A stretch of DNA of 51,827 bases from assembly GCA_020047815.1 (NCBI GenBank), contig JAIFNG010000002.1:1-51827 (forward strand), given 5' to 3'. Origin of the DNA: Anaerolinea sp. Lineage in GTDB: Bacteria > Chloroflexota > Anaerolineae > Anaerolineales > Villigracilaceae. The translations under genes were made by a program, and so were the position numbers. This document shows, piece by piece, positions 34,775 to 43,027 of the stretch. Under the pieces are notes generated by a model that saw only the letters and a program-made list of their open reading frames with translations, made no database searches and had not been told where the DNA came from. Numbering within the stretch: the stretch's first letter is position 1; every line of letters starts with the position of its first letter.

Positions 34775-35295
34775 TGCAGCGAGTCGCGTACTTGTTGCGG
34801 GTCAAATGTGCCAATGGTACGCCAGAGTTCATTGCCCTGAGCATCGAAAAAAATAAAAGTGGGTGTAAATTCAAAACCGTATACAGGAGCAAGTTCCCTG
34901 CCGACTGGTTCCTGAATATTCAAGCGAATGATGTTAAGTTGTTTGCCAATACTTACCCGGCTATTAAGTTCCTGTTCGAGCCCGTCAACGGCGGGCTTAA
35001 TTTGGGTGCATGCAATTCAGTAAGGGGATTGGAACTCAAGTAAAACAGGTGTGCCTGCACCAATCATGGATTGCACTTTTTTGGCATCGTCCATCAGGGG
35101 TGTTTGAACCGGGTGCAGAATGAACCACGAAGTGATCAGCGCGGCAACAATGACCCCAAAGGCAAGGAAATCGTTCCATTTTGGCTTGTTGGTGAGCAGC
35201 ATAAAGCCGGCGGCAACTGCCAGTCCAATTCCGGCAAAAAGGAAGGAATATTCACGGATAAACAGGATCACAAAACCTCTTACGGCAAATGTCAT
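34771..35295 (-). CDS. Membrane-anchored thioredoxin-like protein, candidate selenoprotein (UxxC)
   Basis: A 174-residue protein if the UGA at 35017-35019 is read as selenocysteine. Residues 5-60 hold two transmembrane helices. A thioredoxin fold follows: VLLEFQSPY leads straight into U93-I-A-C96, where CxxC is expected, then TQIKPAVDGLEQEL, LNIIRLN, and the cis-proline segment FTPTFIFFD, ending in a helix. The frame stays open for 81 more codons and ends at TGA 34771-34773, overlapping the next ATG. A 6-bp stem with 7-nt loop sits 19 nt after the UGA. It may be an envelope thiol/selenol reductase. The alternative is a Cys-to-stop mutation or sequencing error. Confidence 0.72.
34979..34997 (-). 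promoter_or_regulatory. Candidate bacterial SECIS hairpin
   Basis: On the minus strand AGCCCG pairs with CGGGCT around loop CCGTTGA, which contains GTT. The loop begins 25 nt after the UGA, inside the 16-37 nt range I recall for bacterial SECIS elements. Confidence 0.5.
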
Positions 35296-35427
35296 ATTCC
35301 GTCTGTGACGCAAACACTTTGACAATTCAATTGAGTTCTTTTACAATCGTGCAACTCGCCCCCCGGCTTGGCCAGTGGGTCAGGACAAATCATTGTTTTA
35401 TATCCTACGTATAGGAAGGCTATTTCC

Positions 35428-37521
35428 ATGAAAGAGTATACCACCGAGTTTCTTCGTAACATTGCGCTGGTTTCACATGGAGGCGCAGGCAAGACGATGC
35501 TGGCTGAATCATTTTTGCGTGCTACCAAGGCTACCACCCGCCTGGGCAAAATTGATGACGGGACGACGGTCTCAGATTACGATGATGAGGAACACCGCCG
35601 CAAAATTTCCATTTATACGAGCTTGATCCCCGTTGAACATCGCGATCATAAGATCAATATTTTAGATGCACCCGGCTACACTGATTTTGTGGGGGAGATC
35701 GTCTCCGCCCTGAGTGTCGCTGATGGTGCAATTATTTTAGTGGATGCCGTTTCAGGGATCGAGGTCGGCACTGAGATCGCCTGGCGCTATGCAGATGAAT
35801 TCAAGCTGCCGCGCTTTTTTGTTATAAATAAAATGGATCGCGATAACGCGAACTTTGAAGAAACATATGAAGCCATTGAAGCCTATATAAAATCATATGG
35901 CAAGCGTGCCATCAAGGTCCATCTGCCGATTGGTGAAAAATCGGGCTTCAAAGGCTTGGTGGATATCATCGGCATGAAAGCCTACATGGGGGATGGCAGT
36001 ACCATCGCCGAGATCCCCGCAGAATTAAAAGATGCTGCGGAAGAGGCGCACTTTGCCCTGGTGGAAGCCGCAGCCGAAGGCGAAGATGAGTTGATGGAGA
36101 AGTACCTCGAAAACGGCTCCCTCACCGACGAAGAGATGGTACGCGGACTGAAAGATGTGGTCTATGCCGGGGCGTTTATCCCCGTGTTCTGTGCGGCAGG
36201 CGGGCATGAAATCGGCACGCTCGCCTTGCTCAACGATATCATTGACCTGATGCCTTCACCATTGAACGCCATCCAACGCGTGGCACAAGGCAAGAGCGGC
36301 GAAGAGGTCTTAAAGCCGTCAGATACCGCACCCCTGGCTGCCTATGTCTGGAAGACCACAGCCGACCCGTTCGTAGGCCGAATGACGTACTTCCGCGTGT
36401 ACTCCGGCACCATCCAGGCGGATGGTCACATGTGGAATCAAAGCAAGGGTGTGGATGAACGTGTTTCCGGCTTGCACTTCCAGCGTGGTAAGGAAGCGAT
36501 CGCGGCAAAACTGATCCACGCCGGCGATATTGCCTCTGTTTCAAAATTAGCTGCCACCACAACCGGCGACACCTTCTGTGACAAGGGACATCCACTCACA
36601 ATTGAAAAACCAAAATTCCCCGCCGCGCTATATCGTGTGGCGATTACCCCCAAGAGCCAGGCAGACGCGGCCAAGATCTCACCAACCCTCGCGAAGCTGT
36701 GCGAAGAAGATATGACCCTCCTCTGGCAGAACGACCCCATCACGCACGAAACGGTTTTACAGGGCATGGGCGACCAGCATATTGACGTGGCTCTTCACCG
36801 CGCCCAAACCAAGTTCCAGGTGGGACTCAATACGCATGAACCGCGTGTTCCTTATCGCGAGGGAATTACACGCAAAGCCAGCGCCCAATATCGTCACAAG
36901 AAACAAAGCGGCGGTTCGGGACAATTTGGCGAAGTGCACCTTCGCATTGAGCCTTTGCCCACAGCTGACTTTGAATTCACCGATGAACTGGTCGGCATGA
37001 ACCTGTCGAAATCCTACCTGCCTCCGATCGAAAAAGGCATCAAGGCGACGATGGAACGCGGCGCGTTCGCAGGTTACCCCATGAGCAACGTCAAAGTCAT
37101 CGTCTACGACGGCAAGGAACATGAAGTCGATTCCAAGCCGCTTGCGTTCGAGATCGCGGGACGTGAAGCCTTTAAACTCGCGGTACATGATGCGGGCCCC
37201 GTTCTTTTCGAGCCGATCATGACCATTCGCGTTACAGTCCCCGATGCAAACATGGGCGATGTCATGAGCGACCTCAATACCCGCCGCGGTCGTGTCCAGG
37301 GGACAGATTCAGAACACGGCAACACGGTCGTTGTGGCAAATGTGCCCCTGGCTGAGGTCTTACGCTATACAACCCAACTGCGCTCCATCACCGGTGGGCG
37401 CGGATACTTCACAATGGAATTCGATCATTACGATACGGTCCCGTCTCACATCACAGGACCGATCATCGAAGCCCACAGGAAGGAAATGGAAGCGAAGAAG
37501 GAAGAACAGGGTGGAATTTAG
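35428..37521 (+). CDS. Elongation factor G-like protein (EF-G-2 type)
   Basis: A 697-residue translational GTPase. G1 is SHGGAGKT (normally HIDAGKT in EF-G), G3 is DAPGYTDF, and G4 is NKMD. The region after G1, RLGKIDDGTTVSDYDDEE, matches the EF-G-2 subgroup (as in Thermus EF-G-2) rather than canonical EF-G. Domains II-V are complete, with YRHKKQSGGSGQFGEVHLRIEP in domain IV and VPLAEVLRYTTQLRSITGGRGYF at the end. It may act in translocation or ribosome recycling under special conditions. AGGAAGG is well placed before the ATG at 35428. No ribosomal genes are adjacent. Confidence 0.92.
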   Translation: MKEYTTEFLRNIALVSHGGAGKTMLAESFLRATKATTRLGKIDDGTTVSDYDDEEHRRKISIYTSLIPVEHRDHKINILDAPGYTDFVGEIVSALSVADGAIILVDAVSGIEVGTEIAWRYADEFKLPRFFVINKMDRDNANFEETYEAIEAYIKSYGKRAIKVHLPIGEKSGFKGLVDIIGMKAYMGDGSTIAEIPAELKDAAEEAHFALVEAAAEGEDELMEKYLENGSLTDEEMVRGLKDVVYAGAFIPVFCAAGGHEIGTLALLNDIIDLMPSPLNAIQRVAQGKSGEEVLKPSDTAPLAAYVWKTTADPFVGRMTYFRVYSGTIQADGHMWNQSKGVDERVSGLHFQRGKEAIAAKLIHAGDIASVSKLAATTTGDTFCDKGHPLTIEKPKFPAALYRVAITPKSQADAAKISPTLAKLCEEDMTLLWQNDPITHETVLQGMGDQHIDVALHRAQTKFQVGLNTHEPRVPYREGITRKASAQYRHKKQSGGSGQFGEVHLRIEPLPTADFEFTDELVGMNLSKSYLPPIEKGIKATMERGAFAGYPMSNVKVIVYDGKEHEVDSKPLAFEIAGREAFKLAVHDAGPVLFEPIMTIRVTVPDANMGDVMSDLNTRRGRVQGTDSEHGNTVVVANVPLAEVLRYTTQLRSITGGRGYFTMEFDHYDTVPSHITGPIIEAHRKEMEAKKEEQGGI

Positions 37522-37546
37522 TTCGTAACCAGGCACCAGAGTTTAT

Positions 37547-37582
37547 AAAGATCCCGAGGCATTTGGCTTCGGGATCTTTTTG
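37547..37582 (+). terminator. Terminator of the EF-G-like gene
   Basis: A stem of about 13-14 bp with one G-T pair (left arm from 37547, right arm ending 37579) and loop of about 5 nt, followed by a T run. Confidence 0.8.
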
Positions 37583-37610
37583 TTTCAAATTTTCGTCACA
37601 ATTCCGGTTT

Positions 37611-38624
37611 CTAAGGTTGAAAGGTATTGAAGATGACTCCCGCCAGCAGGCTCATCATGAACGGAATGGCAACGAGATATGTCACAGGGCGGCGGCGGAA
37701 GACCTGCAAATACATGATGACACTTTTGATATCCACCATCGGGCCGAAGACCAAAAAGGAAAGTACGGAACCAAAGCTGAATGTCCCCATAAAACCGAGC
37801 GCAACGAAGGCATCCACGGTGGAGCAAATGGAAAGCACGATTGCCAGGGCCAGCATAACGAGGATGGACAGCACAGGCCCGCTGCCAATGGCAAGCAGGG
37901 CTGATTGGGGAATGAATGTTTGCAGTCCTGCCGCAAGCATCGAACCGAGAATGAGATAGCGTCCCATCTCAAAGAATTCATCGGCTGTCACCAGGAATGC
38001 CTGGCGAAATTTCTCAACGATGGATGAATGCGCAGCCGGAGAGTGGTCGTGATCGTGTGACAGAGTCAGCACAGGACGCAAAATTTGCGCCGGATCCCGT
38101 TCAACCGAGAAGACAAGCCCCACGACAATGGCGATCACCAGGCTGATCCCCATGCGCCAGAAAAGCATATTCCCCCAGCCAAATGCAGCAGCGGTACTGA
38201 ATACCACAATGGGATTCAAGACAGGCGCTGCCAGCAGGAATGAAATACCCGCCGGGAGCGGCAATCCCTTGCTAAAGAGCCGCCGTGTTAATGGTACAAC
38301 GCCGCACTCACAAACCGGGAAGACCATGCCCATGAAAGCGCCGCCAACTGCCGCCGCAACAGGTCGATGTGAGATCCACCTGCTCATCTGGTCACGGTCA
38401 AGAAAGACTTCCACCAGCCCCGAGGCCAGTGTGCCTAGCAGCAAATAGGGAACGGCTTCGATAAAAATGCCAAGGAAGACCGTCGCAAAAACATTCAGCC
38501 TGTCCCAAAGCCAGGTGAAAAATCCGGGCGGAACCATGCTGACCAGAACGATCAGCAAAACACCGCTGATAATGGCGAAAATCATTTTTCGGGACAGAGG
38601 ACGGGAGGATATTGTCTTTTGCAC
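37611..38624 (-). CDS. Permease, YraQ/ArsP (DUF318) family
   Basis: A 337-residue membrane protein with about eight helices. The signature is [22 protein letters not shown] near residues 102-123, the cysteine-containing loop of the YraQ/ArsP family, and a related second half with [14 protein letters not shown]. ArsP members export organic arsenicals with a pair of cysteines; here CECG gives two cysteines in the right place. A His/Asp-rich linker ([13 protein letters not shown]) could bind metal. Start is GTG at 38624, with TATAAT seven bases upstream and no ribosome site, so it may be leaderless. Substrate not known. Confidence 0.82.
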   Translation of the reverse strand: MQKTISSRPLSRKMIFAIISGVLLIVLVSMVPPGFFTWLWDRLNVFATVFLGIFIEAVPYLLLGTLASGLVEVFLDRDQMSRWISHRPVAAAVGGAFMGMVFPVCECGVVPLTRRLFSKGLPLPAGISFLLAAPVLNPIVVFSTAAAFGWGNMLFWRMGISLVIAIVVGLVFSVERDPAQILRPVLTLSHDHDHSPAAHSSIVEKFRQAFLVTADEFFEMGRYLILGSMLAAGLQTFIPQSALLAIGSGPVLSILVMLALAIVLSICSTVDAFVALGFMGTFSFGSVLSFLVFGPMVDIKSVIMYLQVFRRRPVTYLVAIPFMMSLLAGVIFNTFQP

Positions 38625-38631
38625 GCCGGAG

Positions 38632-38637
38632 ATTATA
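38632..38637 (-). promoter_or_regulatory. -10 box before the permease GTG start
   Basis: TATAAT on the minus strand, seven bases from the GTG at 38624. No good -35 is seen. Confidence 0.45.
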
Positions 38638-38664
38638 ACCAGTAAAAGGCCGCGGTGATCTAAT

Positions 38665-38697
38665 AAAAAGACCCTAATGTTTTCGCATTAGGGTCTT
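38665..38697 (-). terminator. Terminator of the rhodanese gene
   Basis: Perfect 12-bp stem (38668-38679 with 38686-38697), loop TTTTCG; on the minus strand it continues into TTTTT (A run 38665-38669). Confidence 0.85.
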
Positions 38698-38736
38698 CCT
38701 GCATTTCAGAAATGGAGTTTTTGAACTATGCACACG

Positions 38737-39201
38737 CTATTGCGCGGGAGCGCCTTCAATGGGATAGCCTTTGGCGTACCATTCCTTTATGCCGCCCGTC
38801 ACACTGGTCGCCTGATAGCCTGCCGAGAGAAGAATATCACGTCCTTCCTGACTGCGGTTTCCAGAGCGGCAGATGACCAAAATTTCCTTGTCTTTTGGAA
38901 TTTCATTCAGGCGATCGGGCAGTTGATCCAATGGAATGAGCGGCACATTGGGTACATGATACTCGTCCCATTCCTCCTGGGTGCGGACATCCACAACAAA
39001 GGTGCCGTTTTGATATTCCTGATAGGCTTCGTCCACGTTGATCTCGCGTGCCACTCCAGTGGCAGCCCCGCCTGTCGCCGACGCGATCAGATAGACGACC
39101 AGAACCACCAATGCGACCAGTCCCAGCTGCACCACGGGCTTGCGTAAATAAGCGGAAACCCCACTGTTGGTATTGACCCTTTTCGTTTTCTTTTTAGGCA
39201 T
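38737..39201 (-). CDS. Membrane-anchored rhodanese-like protein
   Basis: A 154-residue protein with one transmembrane helix (about residues 24-45: VVQLGLVALVVLVVYLIASA) and an extracytoplasmic rhodanese domain. FVVDVRTQEEWDEYHVPN is the first CH2 motif, and ILVICRSGNRSQEG contains the catalytic cysteine loop CRSGNRS, so sulfur transfer activity is expected. GGIKEWYAKGYPIEG closes the domain. GAGGACAC precedes the ATG. It is a single gene with its own terminator. Confidence 0.9.
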   Translation of the reverse strand: MPKKKTKRVNTNSGVSAYLRKPVVQLGLVALVVLVVYLIASATGGAATGVAREINVDEAYQEYQNGTFVVDVRTQEEWDEYHVPNVPLIPLDQLPDRLNEIPKDKEILVICRSGNRSQEGRDILLSAGYQATSVTGGIKEWYAKGYPIEGAPAQ

Positions 39202-39268
39202 GTGTCCTCACAAATTTGTTTTTTTTTCTGCACCAGTTTAGATGCAGACCGCCCCGCAATGTTACGTA

Positions 39269-39679
39269 TTAAAACGCCTGTACTGCGGTTTCAAGATCAA
39301 GGTGGATATCCAAAAATTCTTTAAGCCCTACAACATCCAGCACCTGTTCAACGGCAGGTGGCGGAGCGAACAATTTTATATGTTCCCGGACAGTTTTTGC
39401 ATTTTGCGAATTGATCGAGCGAAAAACCGGGCGCCCTGACCCTTTCGAATTCATGGAAAAACCCGCAAAGATCAACGCCACCGAATGCAGGGACATCAGC
39501 CCCGCGCTGCTCACGTAAGGGACTCCACTCAAGTCGACCAGCAGATAACGCGCGCCTTCGTCGTAGGTATCCTGTGCCCTGGCGATGACTTCAGCATAAT
39601 TCGACGCATCCAAATTCCCCGCCAACTTCATGGTTGTCACAGGCACGCGCCCCTCTTGACTGGAAAAAGTGATCTGCAT
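39269..39679 (-). CDS. STAS-domain protein (anti-anti-sigma-like)
   Basis: A 136-residue protein with one STAS domain. The usual phosphorylation loop is seen in LLVDLSGVPYVSSAGLMSLH, with the paired serines. A C-terminal extension ends FLDIHLDLETAVQAF. Such proteins bind anti-sigma kinases or act in signalling partner switches. AGGAGAAT fixes the start. The gene at 41290 encodes a paralogue of identical length and similar sequence throughout, with the ferric-reductase-like gene between them. No RsbW-type kinase is in the window. Confidence 0.88.
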   Translation of the reverse strand: MQITFSSQEGRVPVTTMKLAGNLDASNYAEVIARAQDTYDEGARYLLVDLSGVPYVSSAGLMSLHSVALIFAGFSMNSKGSGRPVFRSINSQNAKTVREHIKLFAPPPAVEQVLDVVGLKEFLDIHLDLETAVQAF

Positions 39680-39848
39680 GGGATTCTCCTGGCTAAAAAG
39701 ATCCTTTGGTGCTGCATACTCAGGGCAGAAACCCCAAAGGTTTCCTTGGCAAATAAATATTCATATCAAGCCAACTCTCAACATATTTATTGCAATTTGC
39801 AGAAAAAGCCTTGGGAAATTGCGAACCCGCTGAAGAGCTGAAAATATT

Positions 39849-41126
39849 TTACCTGAAATTGAACTCCTCATAGTGGATGTTGGCCGCAGGAACGTTCGCT
39901 TCAAGGAATTTCTTTTCGAAGGCTTGCACCATGGGCAGCGGTCCACACATGTAAATATGATGCCCATTAATGTTTCCACCCGCGTTTTTTATGATCTCCT
40001 CCGCAGTCAATGAACCTTCTGCGGATGAAAAACGGATGTATACCTTCAAGCGTGGATTTTGTTTCGCGGCAGATTCGATCTCCTCCACAAAAACAGCTTC
40101 TTCGCGATGGCGAACCGTGTAGTAGAAATCCACATCCTGCGCCAGATTTCCGTCCAGGCTGCGGATGAAGGAAAGGAAAGGCGTCACACCGATCCCGCCT
40201 GCAACCCAGATCTGTTTTTGTCCGCCAGTTTTATGATCGAACATACCGTACGCCCCCTCGATGACCGCATCCATACCTGCCTGCAGACTGCTGAACAGAT
40301 GACGTGTAAAATCGCCGCCGGCTTTGATCGTGAGACGTAACACATCTTCATGCGACGCACTGGAGATGGTGAAAGGATGTGATTCATCCAGCAATTTTTC
40401 CTTTGGAAAACGCACAAACAAAAATTGTCCCGCACGGTGTTTTTGGATCGGGTCTTTCTTGGCCCGCAAAACCACCTCGGTTGTGGATCCATTGGGATGG
40501 TTCACGGCTTCGACCGTGTAGGGCACATATTTTCTGAAGAACTTTCCAAAAACCTCGGTATAAAGATAGGATGCCGTGCCGATGATGAAAAAAAACTGCA
40601 CCCAATTGATGGCAATGAATGCGTCAAGCCCTTTTATGGTCAAAGAGTGGATGAAGCCGGTGATGAAAAAAATGCCAATAAATCGATGCAGTTTTTTCCA
40701 GCCTTCGTATGTGCTTTGAGTCAGTCTGTTTAAAAATGGAATATGCGGCGCAAGCGTGGGCAGGACGATCGCCACGATCCCCAAAAACGAGATCATCGCC
40801 AGATAATTCCCCAGGCGCAGCCCCACAGTGGTGATCGGTACCGTGAGTAAATGTACGAACATCAACAGGAACGCGCCGGTGGACGTCCGCCGATGGGTGA
40901 GATACATTTTATCCAATCCGCCAAAGAATGGTTCCGCCCACCTGGGTCGCGTGGAAAGGAATAATGAACAGGACATCAGAACAATGATGATCGAACCGAG
41001 CACTTCTCCCGCGTAGGCGCGCGCGAAATTTTCAGTTCCATGGTTGATGGGTGGAAAAACCAGCCAGACGATGACGGTCAGAATGACAAGTGCAATAACA
41101 GTAAAGTTGCCCGATCTGTGTTTCAT
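39849..41126 (-). CDS. Ferric-reductase-like flavocytochrome
   Basis: A 425-residue membrane oxidoreductase. Residues 1-200 have six hydrophobic helices with paired heme histidines in THRRTSTGAFLLMFVH and WKKLHRFIGIFFITGFIHS, typical of the ferric reductase/NOX transmembrane domain. A FAD-binding barrel follows, with HPFTISS for the flavin, then an NAD(P)-binding domain with GGIGVTPFLSFI and YMCGPLPMV. It moves electrons from NAD(P)H through FAD and two hemes across the membrane; the acceptor could be ferric iron, oxygen or a quinone. The GAGG site is 11 nt from the ATG. It is flanked by two STAS genes in the same direction. Confidence 0.88.
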   Translation of the reverse strand: MKHRSGNFTVIALVILTVIVWLVFPPINHGTENFARAYAGEVLGSIIIVLMSCSLFLSTRPRWAEPFFGGLDKMYLTHRRTSTGAFLLMFVHLLTVPITTVGLRLGNYLAMISFLGIVAIVLPTLAPHIPFLNRLTQSTYEGWKKLHRFIGIFFITGFIHSLTIKGLDAFIAINWVQFFFIIGTASYLYTEVFGKFFRKYVPYTVEAVNHPNGSTTEVVLRAKKDPIQKHRAGQFLFVRFPKEKLLDESHPFTISSASHEDVLRLTIKAGGDFTRHLFSSLQAGMDAVIEGAYGMFDHKTGGQKQIWVAGGIGVTPFLSFIRSLDGNLAQDVDFYYTVRHREEAVFVEEIESAAKQNPRLKVYIRFSSAEGSLTAEEIIKNAGGNINGHHIYMCGPLPMVQAFEKKFLEANVPAANIHYEEFNFR

Positions 41127-41248
41127 TTTATAAGGAACCTCATAAATAAATCACCTTACGCCGGATCCCGCGGGGATCAAGGAAGGGCATTTACGCCCCC
41201 CCTGCGGTGAAATCCTTCTTATCGCGTAACATGAACCAGTAAGAATCA

Positions 41249-41276
41249 ACAGCGATGCAGTGAACTGCATCGCTGT
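41249..41276. repeat. 12-bp hairpin beyond the STAS gene
   Basis: ACAGCGATGCAG (41249-41260) pairs perfectly with CTGCATCGCTGT (41265-41276), loop TGAA. No T run follows on the minus strand, so its role as terminator of the gene ending at 41290 is uncertain. Confidence 0.5.
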
Positions 41277-41289
41277 ATTTCAACCCGCA

Positions 41290-41700
41290 CTAAAAAGAGT
41301 CAACGGCTTTTTTCTTGTCGGTGAATACTTCAAAGAATTCAGAGAAGCCCACCATTTCCAGGACATTTGTGACCTCGGGACGCGGGTTGAGCAATTTGAA
41401 ATTCTTTTGCAAACCGCCGTCACGCGTTTGGTCCATTGATTTAAGCGTTGACCATCCCTGTTCAAGATTGGGCGGGGCTTCACCCCGGGTCAACAGGGAA
41501 ATGGTATGCAAAGAAACCAATCCTGCGCTGGAAATATAAGTCAGGTCACCGAGGTCCAATAATATGTTCTTTACACCAGTTCCTACGATCTCGTTTGCTT
41601 TTGAGATCAGATCCTGGTATGTCTGACCATCCAAATGACCCGAGATACAGATCACGGAAACAGGTACACGTCCTTGTTCTAGGTTAGTTGTAATTTCCAT
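41290..41700 (-). CDS. STAS-domain protein, second paralogue
   Basis: A 136-residue STAS protein, the paralogue of the one at 39269. The loop is ILLDLGDLTYISSAGLVSLH, and the end FFEVFTDKKKAVDSF aligns with FLDIHLDLETAVQAF of its partner. Both share the GRVPV start, the SSAGL loop and a common N-P/A-P-P-x-V block after it, so they arose by duplication. AGGAGAAC precedes the ATG. Partner proteins are not encoded nearby; a joint role with the flavocytochrome between them is only suggested by position. Confidence 0.88.
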   Translation of the reverse strand: MEITTNLEQGRVPVSVICISGHLDGQTYQDLISKANEIVGTGVKNILLDLGDLTYISSAGLVSLHTISLLTRGEAPPNLEQGWSTLKSMDQTRDGGLQKNFKLLNPRPEVTNVLEMVGFSEFFEVFTDKKKAVDSF

Positions 41701-41731
41701 TAAGTTCTCCTATTGATAAACTGATGCCAGA

Positions 41732-42976
41732 TTATAAACCCGCTTTACGTTCCAGCCTCGCCAGCCTGTGATCGATCTCCTCCAGCCAGTGCCTGCGGAT
41801 GTAGGCGGGCAGGTCGGTGCCTTCAACTTCCTTGCGGGCTGACCGTGCCCATTCGATCGCTGTCCTGGCATCCCGCTTTTTATGCTCATAATATTTTGCC
41901 AGTTCGATGTGGGCATAGATGTGACCCTGTCCTGCCGCCTTTTCCCAAAGACGAACAGCCTGCTCGATATCACCGCGCTTTTTCTGCAGGATCGCCAACC
42001 GCTTCACCGCCACCCCGAAATCTGATTCTGTCAAATCCAGTCCCGGACTTTTCGCAGAGACGGATTCCAACCCACGTTCGAAGAGGCGGGCCGCTTCGTC
42101 CCAGTGGTTGAGGTCTTCGTACAATTTGCCAAGCGCGACGAAATCCAGTCCATGTTCCACACGCCCCCCATACGGGTCAGCCAACATCTCGCTGATATGA
42201 GCAAGCAAAGCTGCCATCGCCACCACATCCATCGCGTTGTGATAAAACACGCCGCCCAGCGGGCGCGCATCCTGCGTGCGGAGGTAATCAAAATACAACC
42301 AGGGGATCTCATAACCCGGCACCTCCTCCGAGGCGCGGGTGAAGCCAAGTACATGCTCTTCCAAATATTTCAACGCGCGTGATGGCAGCCTGTCACGCCA
42401 TAAACGCCGCGCAAGGGGCAGAAGGTCAAGGTGCGCATAATTTTTGAACGGCACGGGGATACGATGCAGTTTGTAACGGGTTGTCAGCAGGGGCGCATCA
42501 AAAGACTTGCCATTGAAAGTGACCAGCCCTTCACACGGCGCGAGAAAATGGATCAGCGCTTCAAGCATGGCGGGTTCTTCGGCAGGGTCGCGTAAAAAGA
42601 ATTGCTGCAGGTTGAATTTACCATCTACAAAACGCGCCGCGCCGACAAGGAATGCATACGTTCCTGTACCGCCAGCCATGCCGGATGTTTCAGTATCCAG
42701 AAAGGCGAAAGAGGAAAGAGGTAATTCCGCAATACGGACATCATTCGCCCATTCCGAGATCAGGGAAAGCGGGGATTTCACAAGATGGGATACACTCCCA
42801 TGCAGGTAGTCTTCGGCGAAAATTTTCTCCGCGACAAAGGCTTCACCGCGCAGCGTGGAACGAAAACTGCCAGCCACAACAGAGTCAATTGTGTAGCTGG
42901 CGGTCCTGGGTGGAGTTGGGATCGTATTCCCCATTCTCACACCGAGTGATTTTAATTTATCCGCAAGTGATGCCAT
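41732..42976 (-). CDS. YprB-like RNase H-fold exonuclease with TPR tail
   Basis: A 414-residue protein. Residues about 85-260 form a DEDD-type exonuclease: FLDTETSG (the DxE pair), TFNGKSFDAPLL (second aspartate) and YHNAMDVVAMAAL (His/Asp last motif), as in the YprB family. Residues about 270-405 are helical repeats with the spacing of TPRs (ALGKLYEDLNHWDEAARLFERGLE, then ARLWEKAAG-like repeats). It probably degrades DNA or RNA from 3' ends, with the tail binding a partner. TAAAAT stands seven bases before the ATG with no ribosome site, so it may be leaderless. Confidence 0.85.
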   Translation of the reverse strand: MASLADKLKSLGVRMGNTIPTPPRTASYTIDSVVAGSFRSTLRGEAFVAEKIFAEDYLHGSVSHLVKSPLSLISEWANDVRIAELPLSSFAFLDTETSGMAGGTGTYAFLVGAARFVDGKFNLQQFFLRDPAEEPAMLEALIHFLAPCEGLVTFNGKSFDAPLLTTRYKLHRIPVPFKNYAHLDLLPLARRLWRDRLPSRALKYLEEHVLGFTRASEEVPGYEIPWLYFDYLRTQDARPLGGVFYHNAMDVVAMAALLAHISEMLADPYGGRVEHGLDFVALGKLYEDLNHWDEAARLFERGLESVSAKSPGLDLTESDFGVAVKRLAILQKKRGDIEQAVRLWEKAAGQGHIYAHIELAKYYEHKKRDARTAIEWARSARKEVEGTDLPAYIRRHWLEEIDHRLARLERKAGL

Positions 42977-42983
42977 AAGGTCT

Positions 42984-42989
42984 ATTTTA
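42984..42989 (-). promoter_or_regulatory. -10-like TAAAAT before the YprB-like gene
   Basis: TAAAAT on the minus strand, seven bases from the ATG at 42976, no ribosome site between them. Confidence 0.35.
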
Positions 42990-43027
42990 TCCAGATATTG
43001 TCCTGGGGGATTGCCGACTTTTTCAAA

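Noticed and set aside
35017..35019. Ordinary stop codon ending a short membrane protein
   Set aside because: The downstream frame is a full thioredoxin body that overlaps the next start in ATGA, so reading through is better supported, although a sequencing error cannot be ruled out here.
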